Shown here one piece after another: positions 18,572-27,393 of a stretch of DNA of 64,000 nucleotides. Source of the stretch: Planctomycetota bacterium (GTDB lineage: Bacteria > Planctomycetota > Phycisphaerae > Phycisphaerales > SM1A02); assembly GCA_022574595.1 (NCBI GenBank), contig JACZRS010000012.1, positions 21,239-85,238 on the forward strand, written 5' to 3'. The position numbers and the translations under genes are program-made. Position 1 is the stretch's first letter. The number at the start of each line of letters is the position of its first letter. Below the pieces are notes generated by a model. The model did not search any database. It was not told the origin of the DNA and saw only the letters and a list, made by a program, of their open reading frames with translations.

Positions 18572-19480
18572 ATGCAATTGCCCACAGACCGAGGTCACGT
18601 ACAAACCGAACAGCGCAATAGGGGCTCAATGGAGTTAGATGCGCTTGACTCGCGAGAGTGTGTCGAGCTTATGATTGAAGATCACAAGCTTGTTTCAGAT
18701 GCTTTGCTAGCTGTAAGCGAATCACTTGCCTCACTTATAGATTCTCTGTCTGAAAGATTTAACAAAGGCGGACGAATAATTTATATCGGTGCAGGTACAT
18801 CCGGTCGTCTTGGGGTGTTGGACGCTTCAGAATGCCCCCCGACTTTTCAAAGCGATCCAGACAGAATCATCGGCCTGATAGCAGGCGGCGACGCAGCACT
18901 TCGTAAGTCATCTGAATCAGCTGAGGATGATGCCAGCGGCTCAATGCCAGAGCTTACCAAACTAAAACTAACCACAAACGACACACTAATAGGCTTAGCA
19001 GCTGGCGGGACCACTCCTTACGTTCTGGGCGCAATCAAAATCGCAAAGTCCATGGGCGCACACACAGCTTTGATAACTTGCGCACAGCCAAAGAACAAAC
19101 CAGATAACTGCGATCATCTAATTGTCCTTGAAACTGGACCAGAATTGCTAACTGGTTCAACTCGTCTAAAAGCGGGAACAGCAACTAAGCTAGCGCTTAA
19201 CATCATTACTACAACACTCTTTGTTCAGCTTGGAAAAGTCTACAGCAACTTAATGGTCGATCTACGAGCAACCAACGCCAAACTAACTGATCGCGCAATT
19301 CGCATTCTGATCGAGCTTTGCCCGGATCTTTGCCGGCAAAGCGCCCAGGCCGTGCTCCAAAAAGCCAACGGCAACCTAAAAATAGCAATCGTTATGCGCC
19401 AACTAAATGTGACAATGCCTCAAGCCCAAGATCTTCTAAATGAACATAATGGTGTGCTGCGATCCATAATCGAACCATAA
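18572..19480 (+). CDS. murQ: N-acetylmuramic acid 6-phosphate etherase
   Basis: MurQ splits the lactyl ether of MurNAc-6-phosphate to give GlcNAc-6-phosphate and lactate, a step of peptidoglycan recycling. The frame is open from 18536, but family starts resemble MQLPTDRGHVQTEQRN, so ATG 18572 is chosen (302 residues, normal). Visible are the start motif TEQRN, SIS sugar-phosphate site GAGTSGRLGVLDASECPPTF containing the first catalytic Glu, LIAGGDAALRKSSESAEDD with the second, and LKAGTATKLALNIITT. Its stop abuts the stop of the convergent sulfotransferase gene. No PTS or anhydro-MurNAc kinase gene is nearby. Confidence 0.95.
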   Translation: MQLPTDRGHVQTEQRNRGSMELDALDSRECVELMIEDHKLVSDALLAVSESLASLIDSLSERFNKGGRIIYIGAGTSGRLGVLDASECPPTFQSDPDRIIGLIAGGDAALRKSSESAEDDASGSMPELTKLKLTTNDTLIGLAAGGTTPYVLGAIKIAKSMGAHTALITCAQPKNKPDNCDHLIVLETGPELLTGSTRLKAGTATKLALNIITTTLFVQLGKVYSNLMVDLRATNAKLTDRAIRILIELCPDLCRQSAQAVLQKANGNLKIAIVMRQLNVTMPQAQDLLNEHNGVLRSIIEP

Positions 19481-20353
19481 TCATATTTCGTAATCTAGAT
19501 CCCTAAGCAGAGGTGCCATTTCCTCTGTTGCTTCATTCATTTGCTGATCGGTCAGATTTGCCTCGGCCTTTGAAGCACGAGACGGATCAATTTGTCCAGA
19601 TGCATATTCAATCATAGCAGGACAGGTATCTAACTCAGCGAACTCAATCATTTGCGAAACCACTTGCTCAGGATCTTTCATCAGATTTTCATAACGGAAT
19701 TCAGTATAGTTCTCACTAGGAAGTGCTCTTCCATCACGAATAGAAGCCTCTACAGAAGCGCACCACTGCTTTGCGGCAATGATATGTGGTGACAATTCAA
19801 GCCACTGTTTGTACTGAGCCGGCTTTACACCCCAATACGTCGCACGTTTTTTTAACACCATTGTGCGCCAAGCGGTTTGGAAAAATAATGGCAAGGATGC
19901 TGGCCATTCCCACAATGATGTTTCTTTTATCCGGGCAATAATCCTGGATCTATCAGGATTCACGGATTGCATCCTGAACATTGAGCCTACAACTGCCCTT
20001 CCATCGCGCAGCATGTTAATGATCTTGCAATCCGGATATAGCGCATGAATAAAAGGTATTCGTAGGCAATTGCTCGGAGTCTTTTCAGCAAAACGAGACT
20101 TATTATGATCTTCAACAAATCGACAAAAACGCTTATCTATGTAGCGAGCGATCGCAGGTGTAAGATCATTGGCGTTTAGTTCATGATGTGATCTATAAGC
20201 GTGACCATGCATCCAGATAGGCCTGGGCTCGATCCAATACGCAACATCGGGGTGATGCGAAAATATTTCACCAAGCATTGATGTGCCTGATCTGCCTGTT
20301 CCTAGCAAAATAATGGGCTTGCGCAGCTTTGTGGGTGGTAGCGAAGTTGTCAT
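19481..20353 (-). CDS. Sulfotransferase family protein
   Basis: A 290-residue PAPS-dependent sulfotransferase-like protein. The 5'-phosphosulfate loop LLGTGRSGTSMLGEIFSHHP (residues about 16-35) and the 3'-phosphate motif NMLRDGRAVVGSMFR (about 113) are both present. Family members transfer sulfate from PAPS to sugars, lipids or proteins, and planctomycetes carry many of them. The acceptor is not predictable. Only 5 bases separate it from the upstream dipeptidyl peptidase gene on the same strand, so it is the last gene of the peptidase operon. Confidence 0.85.
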   Translation of the reverse strand: MTTSLPPTKLRKPIILLGTGRSGTSMLGEIFSHHPDVAYWIEPRPIWMHGHAYRSHHELNANDLTPAIARYIDKRFCRFVEDHNKSRFAEKTPSNCLRIPFIHALYPDCKIINMLRDGRAVVGSMFRMQSVNPDRSRIIARIKETSLWEWPASLPLFFQTAWRTMVLKKRATYWGVKPAQYKQWLELSPHIIAAKQWCASVEASIRDGRALPSENYTEFRYENLMKDPEQVVSQMIEFAELDTCPAMIEYASGQIDPSRASKAEANLTDQQMNEATEEMAPLLRDLDYEI

Positions 20354-20358
20354 TGATT

Positions 20359-22452
20359 CTAGCCTGCGTTCTTCATTGCCTTATCAATATCAACAATTAA
20401 ATGGTCGCAAAAGAATTCCCAGCGAATTGCGTTTGCGGGTCCGCCAATTCCGTGCGCACTATTGGGAAAGAACATCATCGAAAATGACTTGCCGGCTTTT
20501 TGGAACTTGTCTACTAGCTGCCAGGAATTGTTTGGATGAACATTGTCATCTATCATGCCATGTAGAAGCAGCAATTTGCCTTTTAGTTGATCCGCAAACG
20601 TTAAGCAGGAACCTTGCTCATAGCCTTGTGAATTTTCCTCAGGAGTGCGCATAAACCTCTCTGTATAGATCGTGTCGTAATTTCGCCAATCTGTAACGGG
20701 AGAGCTCGCAACTGCTACGTGAAATACATCAGGGTGCTTTACGATCGCAAGCGCTGACATATAACCGCCATAAGAGTGGCCGAAGATCCCAACATGATCA
20801 CCGTCAATATAAGGCCGCTCTGTTAGATATTTAACGCCCGCAACCTGATCATCCAAATCAACTGTTCCGAGTTTAAGATATGCTGCTGATTCAAAGGCTT
20901 TGCCTCGTCCGCCCGTACCACGGTTATCAATTACCGCTATTACATATCCAAATTCGCAGTAGGCATAGGCAGCTTTGAAAGTATTACGCACACGCTGTGA
21001 AAGTGGCCCGCCATACACATCAATGATGAGCGGATACTTACGCTCCGGATCAAAGTTCGATGGTTTATATAAAACTCCATAGAGCTTGGTTTTACCATCC
21101 GCAGCCATGCACTCAAACATCTCCGGCACAGTCAGGCCGGTCTCTTGAAGTTGCGTTGAATCACTTACACCAAGCGTTGCCAATCTTTGACCTTCAATAG
21201 AAAATAGTGCAGTGGTTGGGGGAACTTCTGTTGTTTCATAAGTTGCAACGAATGTTTGTAGGTCCGGCGAAAGCCAAATGCGATGGTTTGCGGATTGTTT
21301 AGTAAGTCGAGTTTGTCCAATTCCATCAAGACCGACGCGGTGCAATTGCGCATTTAGCGGATGCGAATCGCTATACGCCATGTAATACATAATGCCGTTT
21401 TCTTCATCGATTTTCAGAATGTTCCCAGCTGGGTAATTGCCATGCGTAAGAGTCTTTAACAGTCGGCCATCTAGATTTCTAAGCTCGTACTGCTTGTAAC
21501 CGGTTTTTTCAGTTTCCCAAATGAAGGTTTGCTGATCTTTTAGGAATTTGATGTAGGGGCTGTTGCGCTGCCAGGTTTCTTGAGTTTCGGTTAGGACAAC
21601 TCTGCTGTAACCGGTATCGAGATCCGCAGCCATAAGCTCCAATACGTTCTGATGACGATTGGTTTTGTTGTAAAGCAACAATGAACCATCCGGTGAATAA
21701 CGCACTTGATAGATGTATTGCTCTGCATCATCACCAGTATCAACTTTAATTTTCTTCTTTGTGGCTAGATCATAGATCCACAAAGTGGCAATCGGGTTAT
21801 TTTCACCCGGCTTGGGATAACCTTCTACTGCACTATCGGTATGTAATTTCGTAAGTCCCTTTGTGATAAAGAAATCTATTACTTGGGTTTCATCAAGCTC
21901 GTAGTAAGCTAACTTTGTTGAATCAGGCGACCACCACATAGCTGTATTTTGTGATAGCTCTTCACCATAAACCCAGCTTGCTTTTGCGAATCTGTGTTTG
22001 CGAGTTCCTGCGGTTGTCACATTAATCCGCTGTGGATCATCTTCATCTACTTTTTCTATTACAAGATTCCAGTCAACACTACGTGCAATCCAATTCCCAT
22101 CTGGTGAAGTTTCACTATTACGCTGCCTGCCTCGCCCTGGCCCCCTTCTTCGCTGCCGAGCGTTTGGTCCACCTCTTTCTTCACTTGCTGTTTCTGCATC
22201 ACTCTTTGTAATTTCACGAGTATTGATATCGATTTTGAAATTCTCGCCGCTGCGCACATATTGCATGGTTGAGCCATCGTCGCTCCATTTGATCTTGCTG
22301 ATTCGCCCACCCTTTACAAGTTGATTCATCGAGCTGCGGATGAGTTTATAGCTATCGTATCCCGGTAAAGTTTCAAACCTATCCTGGGCAAGCGCCAGTG
22401 GAGACACAATTAAGATTACTAGAGCCCATGTGATGCAAATTGTGCTTTTCAT
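20359..22452 (-). CDS. Dipeptidyl peptidase IV-type serine peptidase (S9B), secreted
   Basis: ATG 22452, with AGAGGT upstream, gives a signal peptide (CITWALVILIVSPLALA before QDRFE) and a 697-residue protein; the longer frame to 22485 adds a non-signal prefix. Residues about 60-450 form the DPP-IV beta propeller, including WVYGEELSQNTAMWWSPDST, the Glu-containing segment that binds the substrate amino terminus in DPP-IV. The hydrolase domain has GHSYGGYM (Ser560), HGMIDDNVH (Asp) and SAHGIGG (His). It should cut Xaa-Pro dipeptides from peptides in the periplasm. It lies 10 bases after the M28 peptidase gene. Confidence 0.93.
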   Translation of the reverse strand: MKSTICITWALVILIVSPLALAQDRFETLPGYDSYKLIRSSMNQLVKGGRISKIKWSDDGSTMQYVRSGENFKIDINTREITKSDAETASEERGGPNARQRRRGPGRGRQRNSETSPDGNWIARSVDWNLVIEKVDEDDPQRINVTTAGTRKHRFAKASWVYGEELSQNTAMWWSPDSTKLAYYELDETQVIDFFITKGLTKLHTDSAVEGYPKPGENNPIATLWIYDLATKKKIKVDTGDDAEQYIYQVRYSPDGSLLLYNKTNRHQNVLELMAADLDTGYSRVVLTETQETWQRNSPYIKFLKDQQTFIWETEKTGYKQYELRNLDGRLLKTLTHGNYPAGNILKIDEENGIMYYMAYSDSHPLNAQLHRVGLDGIGQTRLTKQSANHRIWLSPDLQTFVATYETTEVPPTTALFSIEGQRLATLGVSDSTQLQETGLTVPEMFECMAADGKTKLYGVLYKPSNFDPERKYPLIIDVYGGPLSQRVRNTFKAAYAYCEFGYVIAVIDNRGTGGRGKAFESAAYLKLGTVDLDDQVAGVKYLTERPYIDGDHVGIFGHSYGGYMSALAIVKHPDVFHVAVASSPVTDWRNYDTIYTERFMRTPEENSQGYEQGSCLTFADQLKGKLLLLHGMIDDNVHPNNSWQLVDKFQKAGKSFSMMFFPNSAHGIGGPANAIRWEFFCDHLIVDIDKAMKNAG

Positions 22453-22462
22453 TGATACCTCT

Positions 22463-23824
22463 TTATTCGCGGCCGGCACCGGCAAACATTACCGGCGAAC
22501 GATGTCCATCTTTATCGTACGCTCGTACTCCGAAGAACCAATTATCCTTGGATAGAACACTTATATATTCATTGGTATTGCCTACATCAATTACATTATC
22601 CCACAGATGGCTTGTCGTGTCACGATAAACTACTTCATAACCCGCAACATCCGGCTCTGGGCTTGACTCCCATCTGATGGTAGTGCTGTTTGCCAATCCA
22701 CTTGTAATGAGTCTTACTTTAGTAGGTATCGACGGCGAATTGGCCAAGCTGTATAGAACAGCACCGTTTAAGCGAGTTACATCTGCCAAGTAGTTTTCAT
22801 CAACGAATTCCGCAACATCACCATAAGGCCGTCCATCAATCATCCTTATATTTTGATGTTGGCGATCATAACTTTCATATAGCTCTGTAAAACGTACCGC
22901 AGCAAAGCCTTCACGATTAAAGGAAGTATGATCTCCACCACGCAGGAAACGATCGGCACGGTTGATAAGCCAAGGCTTGACTGTCGTGTTATAGCGTTTG
23001 GCAATGTCATCTATGTAGCGTGCAAGTTGACGCGATGGTGAATCGTTTTCCCCGCCTAGTCTACTTATCATTTGCTTTTGATCATCGGTAGCGTTGCGCG
23101 GCACAGCTTCGCTAAATACTCGAACACGTTTATTATCAAATCGCCCATCAGGTCCATTGGGATCGCCAATGATGTCATTGCTAAGTGCGCCTTGGATATT
23201 CCAGTTATTTTCGACTGCTGTCGTTACGAACCAAGTTGCACCGTATAGGCCTTGCTCTTCGCCAGCGGTCATTAGAAAAACGGTCGTTGAATCGCAAGGT
23301 CTAGTAGAGAAAACACGGGCGAGTTCCAACACTGCAGCAGTTCCCGACCCATCATCATCTGCGCCCGGCGCATCTCCCTCAGCATCCATACCATCACCGT
23401 TCCGCGAATCATAATGGCCTAATACGACATACATACGATCCCTAGCCTCGGGCATTATGCCGGGGATGATCATTACTACGTTTACAATTTCTGTCTCATC
23501 AGGAATGCGCCTAGATGGCAACTGTTTGTGTCGCATCAGCTCAACGGTAATATCAGTTCTGCCGGACGAGTCTGCAATTGACTGAAGCTCATCGCGCAAC
23601 CAGCGTCGTGCAGCACCAATACCTCGAACATCGGATGTGGTATCTGATAATGTGTGCCTTGTGCCAAAACCTGCAAGTCGATCTATGGTCGTTCGTAGAT
23701 GTTCTGGTGAAACCGCCTGGATAACGCCATCGACTGTTGTTTGCTTTGCTGGTTTAGATTGACCAAAGCAGCAGCAGGTCAAAGTGATTACTAGTAGGAC
23801 TCGTATTGGAATGTAAATAGTCAT
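22463..23824 (-). CDS. M28-family zinc aminopeptidase, secreted, with C-terminal Fn3-like domain
   Basis: ATG 23824 has GGAG ten bases upstream and gives a signal segment PIRVLLVITLTCCCFG; a prefix to 23911 is open but unnatural. The peptidase has the M28 zinc ligands GHYDS (His), GADDDGSG (bridging Asp), TAGEEQG (catalytic Glu and ligand), LSNDIIGD (Asp) and GGDHTSF (His). The last 100 residues (TTIRWESSPEPDVAGYEVVY, FFGVRAYDKDGHRSP) look like a fibronectin type III domain. It probably acts with the DPP-IV gene 10 bases downstream in peptide breakdown outside the inner membrane. Confidence 0.93.
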   Translation of the reverse strand: MTIYIPIRVLLVITLTCCCFGQSKPAKQTTVDGVIQAVSPEHLRTTIDRLAGFGTRHTLSDTTSDVRGIGAARRWLRDELQSIADSSGRTDITVELMRHKQLPSRRIPDETEIVNVVMIIPGIMPEARDRMYVVLGHYDSRNGDGMDAEGDAPGADDDGSGTAAVLELARVFSTRPCDSTTVFLMTAGEEQGLYGATWFVTTAVENNWNIQGALSNDIIGDPNGPDGRFDNKRVRVFSEAVPRNATDDQKQMISRLGGENDSPSRQLARYIDDIAKRYNTTVKPWLINRADRFLRGGDHTSFNREGFAAVRFTELYESYDRQHQNIRMIDGRPYGDVAEFVDENYLADVTRLNGAVLYSLANSPSIPTKVRLITSGLANSTTIRWESSPEPDVAGYEVVYRDTTSHLWDNVIDVGNTNEYISVLSKDNWFFGVRAYDKDGHRSPVMFAGAGRE

Positions 23825-23930
23825 GATTCGCTTGCTCCATGCTGAGGCTTGGTAATGCATTGCATCAATTGTAGAGGCTGTTGTGTGAATTGCACGTGTT
23901 AGCTGCCACAATACCTCTTCTAAATATGAA

Positions 23931-23961
23931 AGAACCCTATGGATTGCTATCCATAGGCGTC
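23931..23961. repeat. Inverted repeat C, left copy
   Basis: These 31 bases (containing CCTATGGATTGCTATCCATAGG) are the exact reverse complement of 24923-24953 (32 bases if the next outer base is counted). Each copy is itself a hairpin with nine-base arms. The pair frames the PfkB gene. Confidence 0.9.
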
Positions 23962-23977
23962 GGGGGGAGGGGGATTG

Positions 23978-24892
23978 CTATCCCACCCTTGCTGCCGCTT
24001 GGAATCTTTTTAGGCGGTCGTTTATGTCATCAATAGTAAGATTGCGCAGGCGTTCCAGGCCGAAGGCTTCTATTGTGAAGCTGGCGGTTATTGTCCCCCA
24101 TGCCAGTGCGGTTTGGATAGATTGAAAATCAGTTTTATCCTTTGATGCAAGGTATCCCATGAATCCTCCTGCGAAACTATCGCCTGCTCCGGTGGGATCG
24201 ACAACATATTCGAGCGACAAAGGATAAGCGGGGAGAACTGCAACACCATCTTGGTGAACGAGGATTGCGCCATGCTCACCTTTTTTAACTGTAACAAAGC
24301 TCGGACCCATTTCGAGAATTTTGCGCGCTGCTGAAACTGGATTGCTCTGATCGGTTAGTTGTTCTGCTTCTTCGTAATTTAGAGCCAGACCATCTACTTT
24401 CGCAAGTAACGCAACCAATTCATCACGAGCTATGTTGATCCAAAGATCCATCGTATCAGCAACCGCTAATTTGCGCTTGGGAAAATGACTAAGCAATTCC
24501 ATCTGCACGGTTGGATGAGTATTGGCAAGGAAAATGTATTCACTATCCTTATACTTATCAGGGATCTTTGGGGGAGCTTCTTCAACTACGCCCAGGTTTG
24601 TGTAGAGCGTCTCACGCTGATTCATATCATCAAGGTATCTGCCACCCCAGGCGAAAGTTTTTGAATCAGGCCGTGTTTCTAGTCCTTCGAGACAGATGTT
24701 TTCAAAGCTGTTTAGGATTTGGCGATGCTCCTCCGGCCAATCTCCGCCCACCGCTGCAACTATGCGGACTTTTGTGAGCAATGAGGCTGCGGCTGCGAAA
24801 TAAGCACACGACCCACCAGAGACGCCCTCAGCCTTGCCTGTGGGTGTGTGAACGGTGTCGATCCCGATTGTTCCAGTAACGATTAAAGACAT
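23978..24892 (-). CDS. PfkB-family carbohydrate/nucleoside kinase
   Basis: ATG 24892 (MSLIVTGTIGIDTVHTP) is the family-like start and gives 304 residues; the frame to 25063 is translated repeat DNA. Visible are the N-terminal GGSCAYFAAAASLL sugar-binding region and the C-terminal PfkB signature DPTGAGDSFAGGFMGYL with the catalytic Asp. ATP and a sugar or nucleoside are the expected substrates; planctomycete homologues are often labelled ribokinase-like or adenosine kinase-like. No ribosome binding site is seen; TATACT lies 8 bases before the ATG, so a leaderless transcript is possible. Perfect inverted repeats flank the gene. Confidence 0.9.
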   Translation of the reverse strand: MSLIVTGTIGIDTVHTPTGKAEGVSGGSCAYFAAAASLLTKVRIVAAVGGDWPEEHRQILNSFENICLEGLETRPDSKTFAWGGRYLDDMNQRETLYTNLGVVEEAPPKIPDKYKDSEYIFLANTHPTVQMELLSHFPKRKLAVADTMDLWINIARDELVALLAKVDGLALNYEEAEQLTDQSNPVSAARKILEMGPSFVTVKKGEHGAILVHQDGVAVLPAYPLSLEYVVDPTGAGDSFAGGFMGYLASKDKTDFQSIQTALAWGTITASFTIEAFGLERLRNLTIDDINDRLKRFQAAARVG

Positions 24893-24922
24893 AGGCGGAG
24901 AGTATAATGGAAGACGGCCCCT

Positions 24923-24953
24923 GACGCCTATGGATAGCAATCCATAGGGTTCT
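24923..24953. repeat. Inverted repeat C, right copy
   Basis: Exact reverse complement of 23931-23961, lying 30 bases before the PfkB start codon. The two copies and the gene together span about 1.02 kb, like a small mobile cassette or two independent palindrome insertions in opposite orientation. Confidence 0.9.
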
Positions 24954-24978
24954 TCAAAATAAATCAAGTACATAAACC

Positions 24979-25063
24979 CGTTTAGCGGCGGGTCTCTCGT
25001 CCCGGCGAGTCCGCCTAAGCGGATCTGCCTGTGGCATGATCGCCTATGCAGACCGGACCGCAT
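24979..25063 (+). repeat. Dispersed 85-base repeat D, copy 1
   Basis: CGTTTAGCGGCGGGTCTCTC... to ...GACCGGACCGCAT matches 59682-59766 in the same orientation with roughly one mismatch in eight. It contains two small palindromes (CGGCGAGTCCGCC and the GCGGATC/GATCGC region). Confidence 0.85.
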
Positions 25064-25121
25064 TGGGGAATTCTCATGTTCTTAACATTAGAACAAGAAA
25101 ATCGTGTGATCATTTCGAATG

Positions 25122-26534
25122 CTATTGTTTGGCCATTAAACCCAGAAACTTGTCGAGATTCGCTTCACCATCAATACCCATAATCAACTCGCGCAGTTGT
25201 TTGCATCGCTCCTCCCCCACTACGTCCTTGCCTAGTGCAGTGAACTTTTCTGCGATCTCATCTTCGGTCATGGGGTCGCGTGGATCGCCTTTTGGAACAT
25301 CGACGCGCTGCTGATGTTGATTGCCATCATTAAGCGTGATAGTCACCTGGCTGGGCTGGAATTTTGGGAATAACGATTCAAATTCATCGTTAGGGACAAC
25401 TTTGATCTTGTCCATTATGGGGATAAGCGCGGGGTCATCGATGCGTGACTGCTTGAATTGAAGTGGTGTAACCATTCCATCAACCAGGCCAACCGCAAGG
25501 GAATATGGCAACGAATGGTCCGCGGTTTCCTTGCTTGTTGGACGATATTTTGCGGGGTCGCCCAGGATGTCAGCTGCGCGTGCGATTACTTCGACTTTGA
25601 TCTCACTGACATCATCCGCATTTATATTGTGTTCTTTAACGATCTTCATCATTGCGGTAAGCGGCGCATGGGAGAGCGCTTCAATTGGAAAAGATTTCAT
25701 GCCGCAATCTAAGATTTTATAGTGGTCGCTTGTCGCACAAGGCAGAATATCTGTGAGTTTATTTAGATCCCAATCGTGGCCGAAGACATGCGTTAAGCCT
25801 TCCTTGCCATCAATAATATGTTCAGGGCCGGAGTACCCTCTGCCAGCGAGCAATGCTGCTTCAACCCCGCTGCGCGTGGCCATGGGATCGACGGTGTTTT
25901 TCATATTTGTCAATTTGCCCGCGGTGACTGCGCCTAAACTACACGAATGTGATGCGCTGATTCCGATCGCATGTTGAATTTGATCCGCTGAAAGATTTAG
26001 TAACCGCCCAGCAACGACTGGCGAAACGAAAGCTGTTAGTGTTGCGTGATGCCAACCATATTCACGAATTCCTGGAAGTCCCGCTTCGCAGAAACGCATT
26101 TCAAGTTCGTGGCCGATTACTGTCCCAAGAATTAAATCCTTGCCGCTGAGGTTATTCATTTCGCAGATAGATAGTGCTGCTGGGATTATATCGCTGGGGT
26201 GTGATGGATCCTGCTTCCAGTAAATATCATTGTAATCCATCGCCCGAATCATTAACGAGTTAATAAACGCAGCTTCAACGGGATTAGTCTTAAAACCATC
26301 GACCAGGCAAGTACAAAGTGGCGAACCCCCCATTTGCTTCGCATGCTCTATCGCGATTTGTAAATCGTGCTGCTGTGAGCCACCCAAGGCACAACCAAAA
26401 CTATCAAAGAGATATAGCTTTGCGGAATGGATCGCTTCAACAGAGAGCTTTTCGTAAGTAAGTTCACTTGCCCATTTGGCAAGGGCATAAGAAACAAAAT
26501 CGGTGTTGTTCTTAGTGGTATCGTGGCCGCCCAT
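25122..26534 (-). CDS. MmgE/PrpD family protein (2-methylcitrate dehydratase-like)
   Basis: A 470-residue member of the MmgE/PrpD family, which includes 2-methylcitrate dehydratase, cis-aconitate decarboxylase and iminodisuccinate epimerase. Family features are the helical start (YALAKWASELTYEKLSVEAI), LYLFDSFGCALGGS, MDYNDIYWKQDPSHPSDIIP, GISASHSCSLGAVTAGKLTN and the MKSFPIEALSHAPL lid segment. The exact reaction is not deducible; methylcitrate or aconitate chemistry is plausible because isocitrate-type dehydrogenase, aconitase-like and citryl-CoA lyase-like genes follow within 15 kb. No prpB or prpC partner is adjacent. It starts with ATG 26534, transcribed away from the lipoprotein gene. 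Confidence 0.88.
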   Translation of the reverse strand: MGGHDTTKNNTDFVSYALAKWASELTYEKLSVEAIHSAKLYLFDSFGCALGGSQQHDLQIAIEHAKQMGGSPLCTCLVDGFKTNPVEAAFINSLMIRAMDYNDIYWKQDPSHPSDIIPAALSICEMNNLSGKDLILGTVIGHELEMRFCEAGLPGIREYGWHHATLTAFVSPVVAGRLLNLSADQIQHAIGISASHSCSLGAVTAGKLTNMKNTVDPMATRSGVEAALLAGRGYSGPEHIIDGKEGLTHVFGHDWDLNKLTDILPCATSDHYKILDCGMKSFPIEALSHAPLTAMMKIVKEHNINADDVSEIKVEVIARAADILGDPAKYRPTSKETADHSLPYSLAVGLVDGMVTPLQFKQSRIDDPALIPIMDKIKVVPNDEFESLFPKFQPSQVTITLNDGNQHQQRVDVPKGDPRDPMTEDEIAEKFTALGKDVVGEERCKQLRELIMGIDGEANLDKFLGLMAKQ

Positions 26535-26721
26535 TTTTGGCTTCTCTTTCGCGATAAATAGTATTTACTGTTCAGTGGCTGACATATTTAGCGAACTAGC
26601 CTTAAATACATCAAGACTATTCTTTCGCCGCTCAAGCTGTTAGAGTATATTCATTAGGGATTATTGTGCGAGTCAGATTGTAATATTCTTGCTAGTTTGC
26701 TTTAAGCCTATTTGAACGCTC

Positions 26722-27345
26722 ATGTCAATCAAGTGGTTCATTACGATGTCTTTATTGTTCAGCATCTGCGGATGTAGACACGATAACTTTCATCGACACC
26801 GAATTAATACATGGGGCAGGCACTACTATGATCGCACAAAAGACTACAACAACACCGATTCCATCTTTGACCTCGACGGACTCGTTGAACTATTTGGAGC
26901 GGAATTCAACACTCCCACACCATTTTTTCTGAACGATTCAGGTTCGATCAATTGCGCAATGGTTCCGTTTGGCAATATTACATATGCGGTCTCGCAACCC
27001 ATATTTATCGGTTCGTTCAATAATAAAACATTCGGCTTGGAGTTTTATATCCGTGTAGTTGGCGAGTATTCGTATGAGAACGATCTGTCGATCTCACTCC
27101 TATACGATCAGCAAAGGAATTTACTTTCGATCACCTATCGATCTGAACGATTTGAATCGGCTAGTGCTTACCAGTTTTGGGTAAGTGGATATCCACCAGA
27201 TGCATCAGAACTGCTAGGCCGCGAATTAAGAAGGAGGTTGCGCCGACATTTGCCAAATGATGGCGGGGATCACTGGGGGATGATGCCAAACTTTGCGGAG
27301 AAGTTTGTGATTGCTGTTGATAACCATGTAGATCGCAAGCGTTGA
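26722..27345 (+). CDS. Hypothetical small lipoprotein (207 aa)
   Basis: The protein begins with a short basic and hydrophobic signal (KWFITMSLLFSICGC) whose ICGC could be a lipobox with Cys18. The mature part is rich in Asn, Asp, Arg and Tyr, with a beta-like middle (KTFGLEFYIRVVGEYSYEND, LSISLLYDQQRNLLSITY) and a basic RRRLRRHLP segment near residue 175. I do not recognise a family. It is monocistronic and convergent with the next dehydrogenase gene. Confidence 0.6.
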   Translation: MSIKWFITMSLLFSICGCRHDNFHRHRINTWGRHYYDRTKDYNNTDSIFDLDGLVELFGAEFNTPTPFFLNDSGSINCAMVPFGNITYAVSQPIFIGSFNNKTFGLEFYIRVVGEYSYENDLSISLLYDQQRNLLSITYRSERFESASAYQFWVSGYPPDASELLGRELRRRLRRHLPNDGGDHWGMMPNFAEKFVIAVDNHVDRKR

Positions 27346-27393
27346 AAATTAGTTATTATCGCCAAGCGTGAGTTGCACGATTGTACTTTGTCA

